DNA of 64,000 nt from Bog-532 sp963732345. GTDB taxonomy: Bacteria; Actinomycetota; Actinomycetes; Streptosporangiales; Streptosporangiaceae. Below, piece by piece: positions 45,050-53,128 of this stretch (position 1 is the stretch's first letter; each line of letters begins with the position of its first letter). A program made the position numbers and the translations under genes. The notes below the pieces were generated by a model. It made no database searches. It saw only the letters and a list, made by a program, of their open reading frames with translations, and was not told the DNA's origin. The stretch covers positions 128,906-192,905 of the forward strand of contig CAVSZI010000022.1 of assembly GCA_963732345.1 (NCBI GenBank). Direction: 5' to 3'.

Positions 45050-46417
45050 GTGGACACCCGGCGTTTTGTCCCGCGCACCGACGTCCTGCTCGCCGACCCC
45101 AGGCTGGCCGAAGCCGAGCGGAAACTCGGCCGGGCCCTCGTCAAGGCCGCCGTCGCCCGCGCGCAGGATCAGGCGCGGGCCGGGACGATCACCCCGGACA
45201 GCGTCGCCGACGCCGCGGTCGCCGCGCTGCCGGCCAGCGCTGCCACCCTGACCCCGGTGATCAACGCGACCGGGGTGCTGCTGCACACCAACCTTGGCCG
45301 GGCCCCGCTGTCCGGGGCCGCCACCGACGCACTGCTCGCCGCGGCCGGCGGCACCGACGTGGAGTTCGACCTGGCCAGCGGTACCCGTGGGCGCCGGGGC
45401 CGGGGCACGCTCGCTGCCCTGGCGGCCGCGGTGCCGGCCGCCGAGAGCGTGCACGTGGTCAACAACAACGCCGCCGCGCTGGTCCTGGCCGCTACCGCGC
45501 TCGCCGCCGGGCGCGAGATCCTGATCAGCCGGGGCGAGATGGTCGAGATCGGCGACGGGTTCCGGCTGCCCGACCTGCTGCAGTCGACCGGCGCGCGGCT
45601 GTGCGAGGTCGGCACGACCAACCGGACGACGGTCGCCGATTACCAGGCCGCAGCCGGGCCCGCCACCGCGTTCGCGCTCAAGGTCCACCCGTCGAACTTC
45701 CGCATCGAGGGGTTCACCGCGCAGGCCAGCGTGCGTGACCTCGCCCGGGCCCTGGGCCCGGCCATCCCGGTCATCGCCGACATCGGCTCGGGACTGCTGG
45801 CGCCGCATGCAGGGCTGCCGGACGAGCCCGACGCGCAGACGGCCCTGCGGGACGGGGCGTCGCTCGTCACCGCGAGCGGCGACAAGCTGCTCGGCGGCCC
45901 CCAGGCCGGCCTACTGCTCGGCCGGGCGGCCCTGGTCCGGGCGCTCGCGCGGCACCCGCTGGCCCGCGCGCTGCGGGTGGACAAGCTGACCCTGGCCGCG
46001 CTGGAGGCCACCCTGGCGGGCCCGCCGACGCCGGTCGCGCAGGCGCTGGCCGCCGACCCCGCAGCCGTCGCCCAGCGGGCCGAACAGATCGCGGCGAACC
46101 TGCGGACCCACGGAATCGACGCCCAGCCGGTGGCGACCGAGGCCGCGGTCGGCGGCGGAGGCGCCCCCGGTGTGCCGCTGCCCAGCGCCGCCGTCAGCGT
46201 GCCGGAGAACCTGGCCGCCGTCCTGCGCGCCGGAGATCCGGTGCGGCGCGGAGAGGTTCCGGCCGTCGCCGGGCGGCTGGAGGAGGGCCGGCTGCTGCTC
46301 GATCTGCGGGCCGTCCTACCGCCCGACGACGAGCCGCTGACCCGGGCCGTGCTCGCCGCGGCCGGTCCCGGGACTGGTCCCTCGCGCCTGGCGACCCCAG
46401 CGCCCGCCCGCCCGTGA
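45050..46417 (+). CDS. selA: L-seryl-tRNA(Sec) selenium transferase
   Basis: The 455-residue PLP enzyme converts seryl-tRNA(Sec) to selenocysteyl-tRNA(Sec) with selenophosphate. TDVLLADPRLAEAERKLGR, the INATGVLLHTNLGRAPLS block, the HVVNNNAAALVL loop and the PLP Lys in VTASGDKLLGGPQAG are all present. GTG 45050 places family similarity directly at the start; an ATG at 44924 would add about 42 residues without similarity. It overlaps selB by four bases (GTGA). No selD is in the window. Confidence 0.9.
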   Translation: MDTRRFVPRTDVLLADPRLAEAERKLGRALVKAAVARAQDQARAGTITPDSVADAAVAALPASAATLTPVINATGVLLHTNLGRAPLSGAATDALLAAAGGTDVEFDLASGTRGRRGRGTLAALAAAVPAAESVHVVNNNAAALVLAATALAAGREILISRGEMVEIGDGFRLPDLLQSTGARLCEVGTTNRTTVADYQAAAGPATAFALKVHPSNFRIEGFTAQASVRDLARALGPAIPVIADIGSGLLAPHAGLPDEPDAQTALRDGASLVTASGDKLLGGPQAGLLLGRAALVRALARHPLARALRVDKLTLAALEATLAGPPTPVAQALAADPAAVAQRAEQIAANLRTHGIDAQPVATEAAVGGGGAPGVPLPSAAVSVPENLAAVLRAGDPVRRGEVPAVAGRLEEGRLLLDLRAVLPPDDEPLTRAVLAAAGPGTGPSRLATPAPARP

Positions 46418-48342
46418 CCGCGATGCAGGTCATCGCGACCGCCGGGCACGTCGATCACGGGAAGTCCACCCTGGTGCGCGCGCTCACCGGGATGGAGCCC
46501 GACCGCTGGGCGGAGGAACGCCGCCGCGGCCTCACCATCGACCTGGGCTTCGCCTGGATGGATCTGCCCGGCGGCCAGCGGCTCGCCTTCGTCGACGTCC
46601 CCGGGCACGAGCGGTTCGTCCCGAACATGCTGGCCGGGCTGGGGCCGGTGCCGGCCGTCATGATGGTGGTGGCGGCGGACGGCGGCTGGATGCCCCAGTC
46701 GGCCGAGCACCTGGCCGCCATCGACGCGCTCGGCATCTCCCGCGGGCTGCTCGTCGTCACCCGGGCCGACCTGGCCGATCCTAGTCCCGCGGAGCGCCGC
46801 GCCGCCGCCGAGATCGCCGCCACGAGCCTGGGTGCGGTGCAGGCCGTCGCGGTCAGTGCCGTTACCGGCGCCGGGCTGCCAGAGTTGCGCGGCGCGCTCG
46901 CCCGGCTGGCCGGGGGACTGCCGGTCCCCGATCCCGGCGCCCCGGTCCGGCTGTGGGTCGACCGGGCCTTCAGCATCAGGGGCAGCGGCACGGTGGTCAC
47001 CGGCACGCTCCCGGCCGGGACCGTTCGGACCGGCGATGAGCTGCTGCTCACGCCGTCCCTGCGGCCGGTGCGCGTGCGCGCGATCGAGTCGATGGACCAG
47101 CCCGCCGGCCAGGTCCGCGGGGTCGCCCGGGTCGCGCTGAACCTGCGCGGGGTGGCCCGGGACATCCCGGCCCGCGGGATGGCGCTCGTCCAGCCTGGCC
47201 GGTGGACGCTGACCGGCACCATCGATGTCCGATTGGTGCCGTGGGCCGGGGCGCCCCGGCTGCCGCGCGAGCTGATCGTGCACACGGGGTCGGCGCGCAC
47301 CCCGGCGCGGGTCCGCGTCCTGGGCGGCGGAGCCGGGCCGGACGCGGACCCAGGCGACGCGGTGCTGGCCCCGGATGAGGCGGCCGCTCTCCCCGGCCAG
47401 GGGCCAGTCTCCGGCGCTCCGCTGATTGCCCGGCTGGCCCTGCGCGATCCGCTGCCCTTGCACGCCGGAGACCGGGTGCTGCTGCGCGATCCCGGCGCGG
47501 CGGGCCTGTTCATCCTCGGCGCCACCGTGCTGGACGTTGCGCCGCCGCCGCTGCGCCGCCGGGGAGCGGCCGCGGCGGCCGCGCAGGACATCGCCCGCTG
47601 GCCCGATCCGCCCGGAGCGCGTGACCTGCTGCGCCGGCATGGGCTGCTGCGCACCGTAGCGCTGGCCGCGATGGGCGTCACCGGCGCCCCCGAGCCGGTC
47701 GCGGCCGGCTGGCTAGCGGACGAGGCGTTCTGGGCCGAAGCTCGCGGCCGGCTGGCCGCCCTGGTGGCGGAGCACGCGGCCCGCGACCCGCTGTCGCTCG
47801 GCGTGCCCATCGAGGCGGCCCGGGCCGCGCTCAGCCTGCCCGACCGCCGCCTGGCCGAAGCTCTGGCCGCCGGCGCCCCCGGCATCACTATGACCGAGGG
47901 CTACCTGCGGCCGGGGCGGCCGGCTGCCGCCGCTGAGCCCGCCCGGGCGGCCCCGGGCCAGGTCCCGGGCCCGTCTGCGGCCCAGGTCCCGGAGCGGCTG
48001 GCGCGGGCGGTCCGGGCTCTGCGGTCGGATCTGGCCGGCGACCCGTTCCGGGCACCGGAGGCGGACCGGCTCCGTGAGCTCGGACTGGACGCGCGGGCGA
48101 TCGCCGCGGCGGCGCGCGCCGGGCTGCTGCTCCGGGTCAGCGAGCAGGTCGTCCTGGCGCCCGGCGCTGACGCGGACGCGGCCGCGGTGCTGGCCGGGCT
48201 GCCGCAGCCGTTCACCACGGCCGAGGCGAGGAAGGCGCTGGGCACGACCCGGCGGGTGGCCATCCCGCTGCTGGAGTTTCTCGACCGGGCCCGGATCACC
48301 GAGCGCCTGCCCGACGACCGCCGCCGCCTGCGCCCCCGGTGA
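46414..48342 (+). CDS. selB: Selenocysteine-specific elongation factor
   Basis: The 642-residue protein has a translation-factor GTPase (GHVDHGKSTLVRALTG, DVPGHERFVPNMLAG) followed by beta-barrel domains and C-terminal winged helices (about 400-642; the last is FTTAEARKALGTTRRVAIPL with DRARITERLP). It brings Sec-tRNA to UGA codons marked by a SECIS hairpin. In place of the EF-Tu NKxD motif it has TRAD, common in SelB. GTG 46414 overlaps the selA stop. Confidence 0.92.
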   Translation: MTAMQVIATAGHVDHGKSTLVRALTGMEPDRWAEERRRGLTIDLGFAWMDLPGGQRLAFVDVPGHERFVPNMLAGLGPVPAVMMVVAADGGWMPQSAEHLAAIDALGISRGLLVVTRADLADPSPAERRAAAEIAATSLGAVQAVAVSAVTGAGLPELRGALARLAGGLPVPDPGAPVRLWVDRAFSIRGSGTVVTGTLPAGTVRTGDELLLTPSLRPVRVRAIESMDQPAGQVRGVARVALNLRGVARDIPARGMALVQPGRWTLTGTIDVRLVPWAGAPRLPRELIVHTGSARTPARVRVLGGGAGPDADPGDAVLAPDEAAALPGQGPVSGAPLIARLALRDPLPLHAGDRVLLRDPGAAGLFILGATVLDVAPPPLRRRGAAAAAAQDIARWPDPPGARDLLRRHGLLRTVALAAMGVTGAPEPVAAGWLADEAFWAEARGRLAALVAEHAARDPLSLGVPIEAARAALSLPDRRLAEALAAGAPGITMTEGYLRPGRPAAAAEPARAAPGQVPGPSAAQVPERLARAVRALRSDLAGDPFRAPEADRLRELGLDARAIAAAARAGLLLRVSEQVVLAPGADADAAAVLAGLPQPFTTAEARKALGTTRRVAIPLLEFLDRARITERLPDDRRRLRPR

Positions 48343-48374
48343 GCGAAATCCCCTCGGTACCAGACCCGCCAGCC

Positions 48375-48447
48375 GGGGCGCCGGATCACCGGCGGGGCGC
48401 CGGATCACCGGCGGGGCGCCGGATCACCGGCGGAGCGCCGGATGACC
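48375..48447 (+). repeat. 19-bp tandem repeat, nearly four copies
   Basis: GGGGCGCCGGATCACCGGC is repeated three times exactly, then once with changes (GGAGCGCC...GATGACC). It lies between the selB stop and the 3' end of the GH13 gene, where convergent transcripts meet. Each unit is partly self-complementary, so the array could act in termination. No spacers. Confidence 0.8.
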
Positions 48448-50207
48448 AGGATCCGCTGCCGGCCCGCGTTCAGGAATTGACTTCTCCCCGTCCTGAACTG
48501 AAGGACGGGGCTTGCGCCCTGTAAGGATTTGGTCAGCCACACCGCCGTGCCCGGCGGCAGCTTGCCGTCGCTGACCGGCTCGCTGGCCAGCAGAATGCGG
48601 GCGTGCGGCGGCATCGGCACCGGGGCCTCCCCCAGGTTGGCGGCGAAGACGAAACCGGGATCGCGGGTAAAGGCCAGCGTGCCCGGTGGCGAGTCCAGCC
48701 ATCGCATGAGCGGGGCGCCCGCCTCGGCCGTGCCGAGCCCGAGGGCCGGATGGGTGCGGCGCAGCTTGAGCGCCGCGCCGTACAGGTTCAGGAACGACCC
48801 TGGGTCGCCGATCTGCCCCGCGACGCTGTACTGGCCCCAGTAGCCCGGCTGGGGCAGCCAGGGCGCCGCGTGCTCGCCGCCACGGCCGCCGGCGGAGAAC
48901 CCGAACGAGGAGCCGGTGGATGTCCACGGCAGGGGCACCCGGCAGCCATCCCGGCCGGGGACCGTGCCGCCGGACCGCCGGAACGTGGGATCCTGGCGCG
49001 CCTCGTCGGGCAGCTCGACCACTTCCGGCAGGCCCAGTTCCTCGCCCTGGTAGATGTAGGCGGACCCGGGCAGCGCGAGCATCAGCAGCGCCGCCGCCCG
49101 CGCCCGCCGCACACCCTCCCGCAGTTCGGGGTCGCCCACCCGGGGGAGCCCGGCGGACTCGTTCGGGCCTCCCGCCCCGCCGGCCGCGTACCGGCTGACC
49201 GGGCGGGGCACGTCGTGGTTGCCGATCACCCACGGCGCGCGGTCGCCGCCCGCCATGTCCTCGATCGCGTCGATCGCGGTCCGCATCTCGGCCGCGTCCC
49301 ACCGGGCCATGACGAGCTGGAAGTTGAAGACCTGGGGGAGCCCGTTCCCGGCCAGGTAGGGCCGCAGCGTTTCCGGGGTGTCGTACCAGACCTCCCCGAC
49401 CGCGGTGCGCGGGCCGGGAAACTCCCCGGGCACGTAGGAGTCGAGCACGACCCGCCACAGGTGATACAGCTCCTGCAGTTCGGGCCGGTGATAGTAGGGG
49501 GACGGGGCGTGCGGCGCGGGCGTCGCGGTGAGGTCGGCCAGGGCCGGGTCCTTGAACAGCCCGTGCGCCACGTCGATGCGCAGCCCGGCGGCGCGGCGGT
49601 CGAGCCAGAACCGGATGACCTCCTCGAAGTAGCTGTTGACCGCCGGGTTGCGCCAGTTCCAGTCGGGCTGGCCCTGGTCGAACAGGTGCAGGTACCACTG
49701 GCCGGGCCGGCCGTCCGGTTCGGTGACCCGCGTCCACGCCGCGCCGTGGAAGACCGACTGCCAGTTGTTGGGCGGCTCGTCGCCGCTCGCGCCGCGCCCG
49801 TCCCGGAAAATGAACATCTCGCGCTCGGGGCTGCCGGCCGGGGCGGCCAGCGCCGATTGGAAGGCGGGATGCTCGGCCGAGCAGTGGTTCGGCACGAGAT
49901 CCACGATCACCCGGATGCCGTACCCAGCCGCCGCGGCGACCAGTTCGTCGAAACCGGCCAGCGTCCCGAGCCGCGGGTCCACGTCGCGGTAATCGCTGAC
50001 GTCGTAGCCGCCGTCCGCCAGCGGGGACGGGTAGAACGGCGTCATCCAGATGGCGTCCACCCCGAGCTCCGACAGATACGGCAGGCGCGAGCGCACCCCG
50101 GCGAGATCCCCGATGCCGTCGCCGTCCGAATCCGCGAAGCTTCGCGGGTACACCTCGTAGACAACCGCCTCCTGCCACCACGGATGATTGGGGCTCACGG
50201 CGGACAT
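48405..50207 (-). CDS. GH13 alpha-glucosidase-like enzyme (3' end altered by a MITE)
   Basis: This GH13 (alpha-amylase superfamily) enzyme starts PWWQEAVVYEVYPRSFADSD. Nucleophile Asp lies in AGLRIDVAHG, acid Glu in TAVGEVWY, and the transition-state Asp in VIGNHDVPRP. It probably hydrolyses alpha-1,4/1,6 oligosaccharides or trehalose-type sugars in the cytoplasm. The natural end is expected soon after GTAVWL. A 65-bp IS605-derived sequence and a tandem repeat follow in frame and add about 44 residues (LTKSLQGASPVLQFRTG...). ATG 50207 has GGAGG 8 bases upstream on the minus strand. It separates selB from selC. Confidence 0.85.
   Translation of the reverse strand: MSAVSPNHPWWQEAVVYEVYPRSFADSDGDGIGDLAGVRSRLPYLSELGVDAIWMTPFYPSPLADGGYDVSDYRDVDPRLGTLAGFDELVAAAAGYGIRVIVDLVPNHCSAEHPAFQSALAAPAGSPEREMFIFRDGRGASGDEPPNNWQSVFHGAAWTRVTEPDGRPGQWYLHLFDQGQPDWNWRNPAVNSYFEEVIRFWLDRRAAGLRIDVAHGLFKDPALADLTATPAPHAPSPYYHRPELQELYHLWRVVLDSYVPGEFPGPRTAVGEVWYDTPETLRPYLAGNGLPQVFNFQLVMARWDAAEMRTAIDAIEDMAGGDRAPWVIGNHDVPRPVSRYAAGGAGGPNESAGLPRVGDPELREGVRRARAAALLMLALPGSAYIYQGEELGLPEVVELPDEARQDPTFRRSGGTVPGRDGCRVPLPWTSTGSSFGFSAGGRGGEHAAPWLPQPGYWGQYSVAGQIGDPGSFLNLYGAALKLRRTHPALGLGTAEAGAPLMRWLDSPPGTLAFTRDPGFVFAANLGEAPVPMPPHARILLASEPVSDGKLPPGTAVWLTKSLQGASPVLQFRTGRSQFLNAGRQRILVIRRSAGDPAPRR
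48476..48540 (-). mobile_element. IS200/IS605-derived miniature element (MITE/PATE-like)
   Basis: Read on the minus strand this has a left-end-like TCCTTACAGGGCGCAAGCC joined to a right-end hairpin CCCCGTCCTTCAGTTCAGG followed by ACGGGGAGAAGTCAA. Both parts match the ends of the TnpB remnant at 50344-50760. The tnpB interior is missing, leaving only terminal palindromes. It has inserted in frame into the GH13 gene end. Confidence 0.6.
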
Positions 50208-50343
50208 CGCCTCCTCGTTGCGGATCTTCCCGGTGCGGGCCGTCTCCCATTGTGCCCGTAAGACGGCGCGGACCCGCGACGCGGACGCCGGCGCCGCTGG
50301 CCGGGTGGGTGGTGGCGGCCGGCGGCGGGCCGTTACCCAGTAG

Positions 50344-50411
50344 ATTGACTTCTCCCTGCCCTGCAGCTGAAGGGCGGGGATTCTCGGCCCTCGCGGGCCG
50401 AGGTTCCTGTT
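50344..50411 (-). ncRNA. Omega-RNA-like scaffold / right end of a TnpB element (remnant)
   Basis: Following the TnpB remnant stop on the minus strand is CCTCGGCCCGCGAGGGCCGA, then GAATCCCCGCCCTTCAGCT and GCAGGGCAGGGAGAAGTCAA. This is a stem-loop, a second GAATCCCCG hairpin and the conserved terminal AGTCAA. In active IS605 elements this segment is the 3' part of the guide RNA for TnpB. The second stem has a CTGC/GCAG internal change. Confidence 0.55.
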
Positions 50412-50713
50412 TCACTGACGGTCGCCTTCCCTCGCTACGCGCGGGACGGTCTGACACCATCTCCGCAGGCTTGAACGGAGAGCCCCTCCGCACGTATGAC
50501 CTTCGCCGCGTTCACGTCCCGGTCGTGCCGCACACCGCACCCGGCGCAGACCCACTCCCGGATGGTCAGCGGCATCGTCGCGGTGATCACCCCGCACGCC
50601 GAGCACGTCCTGCTGCTCGGGTAGAACCGGTCGACTGCGATCAGGGTCCGCCGGTACCAGTCCGCCTTGTACTCCAGCTGCCGCCGCAGCTCCGCCCAGG
50701 AGGCGTCGGGCTA
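50412..50713 (-). pseudogene. TnpB C-terminal remnant (RuvC end and zinc ribbon)
   Basis: The frame SWAELRRQLEYKADWYRRTL, VDRFYPSSRTCSACGV, WVCAGCGVRHDRDVNAAKVI ends the RuvC-like nuclease with an intact zinc ribbon (CxxC...CxxC) and final DRDVNAAK motif. Everything before about the last 100 residues is gone. A left-end-like motif (GGGCCTGCGCCCTGCAAGG, about 50732-50750) abuts the tRNA-Sec gene, so internal deletion shortened the element. Guide-directed nuclease activity is impossible. Confidence 0.75.
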
Positions 50714-50762
50714 ACCCCGCCCTGACGGACGGGCCTGCGCCCTGCAAGGGTATGGTCACCGC

Positions 50763-50858
50763 GGAGGCGTCCGGGTGCCTGGTGGCCCCCCCGGTCTTCA
50801 AAACCGGTGAGCGCTGCGCTGCGGCGCTGGCGGGTTCGATTCCCGTCCGCCTCCGCCA
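50763..50858 (+). tRNA. selC: tRNA-Sec (anticodon TCA)
   Basis: The 96-base gene folds as selenocysteine tRNA. The acceptor GGAGGCG pairs with CGCCTCC. An anticodon stem CCGGTC/AACCGG type holds loop TTCAAAA with anticodon TCA. A long variable arm follows (AGCGCTGCGCTGCGGCGCT), then a T-loop TTCGATT and an encoded GCCA end. Seven acceptor pairs are clear; the eighth (T-C) is mismatched. It supplies Sec-tRNA for SelA/SelB encoded 2.4-5.7 kb upstream. The 3' end points toward an integrase gene, so it probably serves as an integration site. Confidence 0.93.
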
Positions 50859-50922
50859 CCTGCGCAAACGCCGCTGCGGAGTGGTCTGGGGCTATGGCCC
50901 TGGACACCATTTCCATGATCGT

Positions 50923-52281
50923 TCAGCCCCCTGTTGGCACACTGTTGGCACGGCGCGGCACGATCGCGGCGACGGCCTCGGCCGCGGCCGCCGCGATCTC
51001 GGGCACGACGGACGCGTACACGTCGCGGGTGAAGGCGCTCGTCGCATGCCCGAGCATCTCCTGCACGACCTTGATGTCCACCCCGGCCGCGAGGCTGAGC
51101 GTGGCGCTTCCGTGGCGCAGGTCGTGGAACCTGATGGGCGGCAGCCCGGCCTTGCGGACGAGCACCGCGAAGTGCTCGCTGATGTGGCCGGGCCGCAGCG
51201 GTGCACCATCCTCGCGGCTGAACACCAGGCCGCTGTCAGTCCACGCGCCGCCCCACGCCATCCGCTCCTTGAGCTGCCGCTTCCGCCACGCCGTCAGCAG
51301 GGCGGCGGTGGCAGCGGACAGCGCGACCGTCCGGGAACCGGCCTCCGACTTCGGGTCGTCCGGGTCCGCGTCATCATCTGGCCGGGTCTCCCTGACCGTG
51401 ATCAGGCCGCGGTCGAGGTCGGTTTCGGACCAGGGCAGGCCGGCCACCTCGGCGCGGCGCAGCCCTGCGAACGCGGCCAGAGAGTACAGCGGATAGAGCC
51501 GGTCGCCCTCGATGGCGTCGAGGAACTCGCCGGTCTGCTGCGGGGTCCACACCATCACCGGCCCCGGCTTCCACTTGCCGCCGCTCTCGCGCCAGCGGGT
51601 GACACGCTCGGGGGTCCACACGATCGGCTTGCGCTTCGGCACGCGCAGCTCGATTCCGGTCGCCGGGTTCACCTTTAGCGCCTTACAGTCGTTCAGCGCC
51701 GCGCGGAGCACCGCGGTGACGCGCTGGATGGTGGTCTCGCTCAGCGGCGCGGTGCGGACCCGCTTGCCTGGCAGATGCGGCACCACGGCGCGGGCGGCGG
51801 CGAGCCGGCGGAGCATCTCGGACTTGTCCCCGTCCTCGGCCGGCCGGTTGAGCTTCCGCATCGCCTTGTGCGCGTCGCGGACGTGCTGCTCCCGCAGGGC
51901 GGTCAGCCGCACATGCCCGAGCGCGGGAATCCAGTACAGGTGGCATGCTCCCGCGTAGCTCTCATAGGTCCGCTGCTTGCGGGCGAGCTGCTGCCCTTCC
52001 AGCCAGCGCAGGAGGTAGACGCGGAGCGTCGTCTGCCGGTCGTCGGCGTAGGTGCCCGCCTTCACGTCGCCGAGCGCTTCCACGACGGCGTCCTTGCATT
52101 CCTTCTCGGTGCGGTAGGGCCCGAGCCGCGGCTGCCGGCGCTTCCCGTCGGGGCCGGGCGGCGCCTCGAATCGCACGTACCAGCCGCCGTGGCCCTTCTG
52201 GGCCAGGCGCGGGCATTTGCCGCGGCGGTAGGGACGGCCTTTCACCGGGTCGCGGCATGAGCATGATCGATACGGTTTCAT
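50923..52281 (-). CDS. int: Tyrosine recombinase (site-specific integrase)
   Basis: The 452-residue integrase has an N-terminal arm-binding region with Cys residues (SCSCRDP...GKCPRL), a SAM-like core-binding domain (YLLRWLEGQQLARKQRTYES) and a C-terminal catalytic domain: Arg in AAFAGLRRAEVAG, HxxR in FHDLRHGSATLSLAAG, GH in EMLGHATSAF and the Tyr nucleophile in TRDVYASVVPE. Its stop lies 65 bp from the selC 3' end, the standard arrangement when the tRNA 3' end is the attachment site. It overlaps the 3' part of the upstream HTH gene. Confidence 0.92.
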   Translation of the reverse strand: MKPYRSCSCRDPVKGRPYRRGKCPRLAQKGHGGWYVRFEAPPGPDGKRRQPRLGPYRTEKECKDAVVEALGDVKAGTYADDRQTTLRVYLLRWLEGQQLARKQRTYESYAGACHLYWIPALGHVRLTALREQHVRDAHKAMRKLNRPAEDGDKSEMLRRLAAARAVVPHLPGKRVRTAPLSETTIQRVTAVLRAALNDCKALKVNPATGIELRVPKRKPIVWTPERVTRWRESGGKWKPGPVMVWTPQQTGEFLDAIEGDRLYPLYSLAAFAGLRRAEVAGLPWSETDLDRGLITVRETRPDDDADPDDPKSEAGSRTVALSAATAALLTAWRKRQLKERMAWGGAWTDSGLVFSREDGAPLRPGHISEHFAVLVRKAGLPPIRFHDLRHGSATLSLAAGVDIKVVQEMLGHATSAFTRDVYASVVPEIAAAAAEAVAAIVPRRANSVPTGG

Positions 52282-52848
52282 GTGGGTTTCTCTCCTTCGG
52301 GTTCGATCTGCGGTGAGGGCGGCTCCCGCCGTCCCGGGCCGGCCTGGTGATGAAGCCCCGCTCGCGTGCCTTCTTCACGTAGAGCTGGGCAGTGGACTGG
52401 GCGATCCCTTCGGCATTCTGGACAGCCCTGGTCGGATGGCGTCCGCCGTGCTCGTAGACCTCGGCGACCCGGCGCAGCAGCTCGTCGGGATAACCGTGGC
52501 CGCGCGCCGCCCGGCGGCCGGCGTGGCGTGCCTTGCGGATCTCGGTCAGGGCCAGGCGGGCCTCGCTCTCGGTATCGACGGGCTCGTAGGTCACGAAAGC
52601 GGTGTCCTCTGCTGTCACGCTCAGCGCGGCGTTGGCGCAGGCGTGCTCGATGAGGTTCTCCCACTTGCAATCGCGCAGGTGGCGGGCCTCGACCTCCACG
52701 TCATCGCGGGTGGAGAACACCCGGACTTCGGTGCAGCGGGGCACGCCCCCGGCGACGGTGATCACCAGCTCAAGCTGGATATGGTCCGCGATGGTGTAAG
52801 TCGACCTGAACCGGCCGGGCAAGCCCGACGTGTCGCCGATCCGCTCCA
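51962..52848 (-). CDS. HTH protein of the integrative element (3' end overlaps int)
   Basis: From ATG 52848 the first ~190 residues look genuine. A beta-rich region (TYTIADHIQLELVITVAGGV, VRVFSTRDDVEVEARHLRD) is followed by a helical segment GYPDELLRRVAEVYEHGGRH and TRAVQNAEGIAQSTAQLYVK, a replication- or repressor-type helix-turn-helix. After about 52290 the frame runs 320 bp through the integrase gene and becomes Arg/Pro-rich shadow sequence, so a stop was probably lost or the frame shifted near 52290. It diverges from the excisionase gene across an inverted-repeat operator. Function is likely transcriptional control. Confidence 0.55.
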
Positions 52849-52878
52849 TTACGCGCCACTCCCTAACCAAGTTCCACC

Positions 52879-52915
52879 AACTTAGGTACCTGTCCACTTG
52901 AAAGGTACCCAAGTT
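52879..52915. promoter_or_regulatory. Inverted-repeat operator between divergent element genes
   Basis: AACTTAGGTACC (52879-52890) and GGTACCCAAGTT (52904-52915) form an inverted repeat, apart from one A/C position, in the 85-bp divergent region between the HTH gene and the excisionase-like gene. A further half-site CCAAGTT lies at 52867-52873. It is probably the control site for the lysogeny-like switch of the element. Confidence 0.6.
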
Positions 52916-52933
52916 AGTAAGTATCCATAAGCT

Positions 52934-53128
52934 ATGACGGCCAATCAGGACAAGCACCTCAGCCCGGAAGACCTCGCCGAGCGTGAAGGCGTGCCGCTCC
53001 AGACGGTCTACAGCTGGAACCGAGACCGGAGCGGGCCGCCGTTCATGAAGATCGGCCGGCACGTCCGCTACAAGCTCGCCGACGTGATCGCCTGGGAGGA
53101 AAGCCGCTACGTGGGCGGCGCGGCATGA
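52934..53128 (+). CDS. xis: Excisionase-like HTH protein
   Basis: This 64-residue protein is an HTH_17/MerR-type excisionase: LSPEDLAEREGVPLQTVYSW, RDRSGPPFMKIGRHVRYKLA and VIAWEES. Family members bend attachment DNA and direct the integrase to excise. No clear ribosome-binding site precedes ATG 52934, so it may be leaderless or poorly translated. It overlaps the next gene by four bases. It points away from int, unlike the xis-int order in pSAM2-type elements. Confidence 0.8.
   Translation: MTANQDKHLSPEDLAEREGVPLQTVYSWNRDRSGPPFMKIGRHVRYKLADVIAWEESRYVGGAA

Noticed and set aside
48424..50493. Long minus-strand ORF of about 689 residues over the GH13 gene
   Set aside because: It is an Arg/Gly/Pro-rich shadow in another frame; the GH13 frame carries all catalytic motifs.
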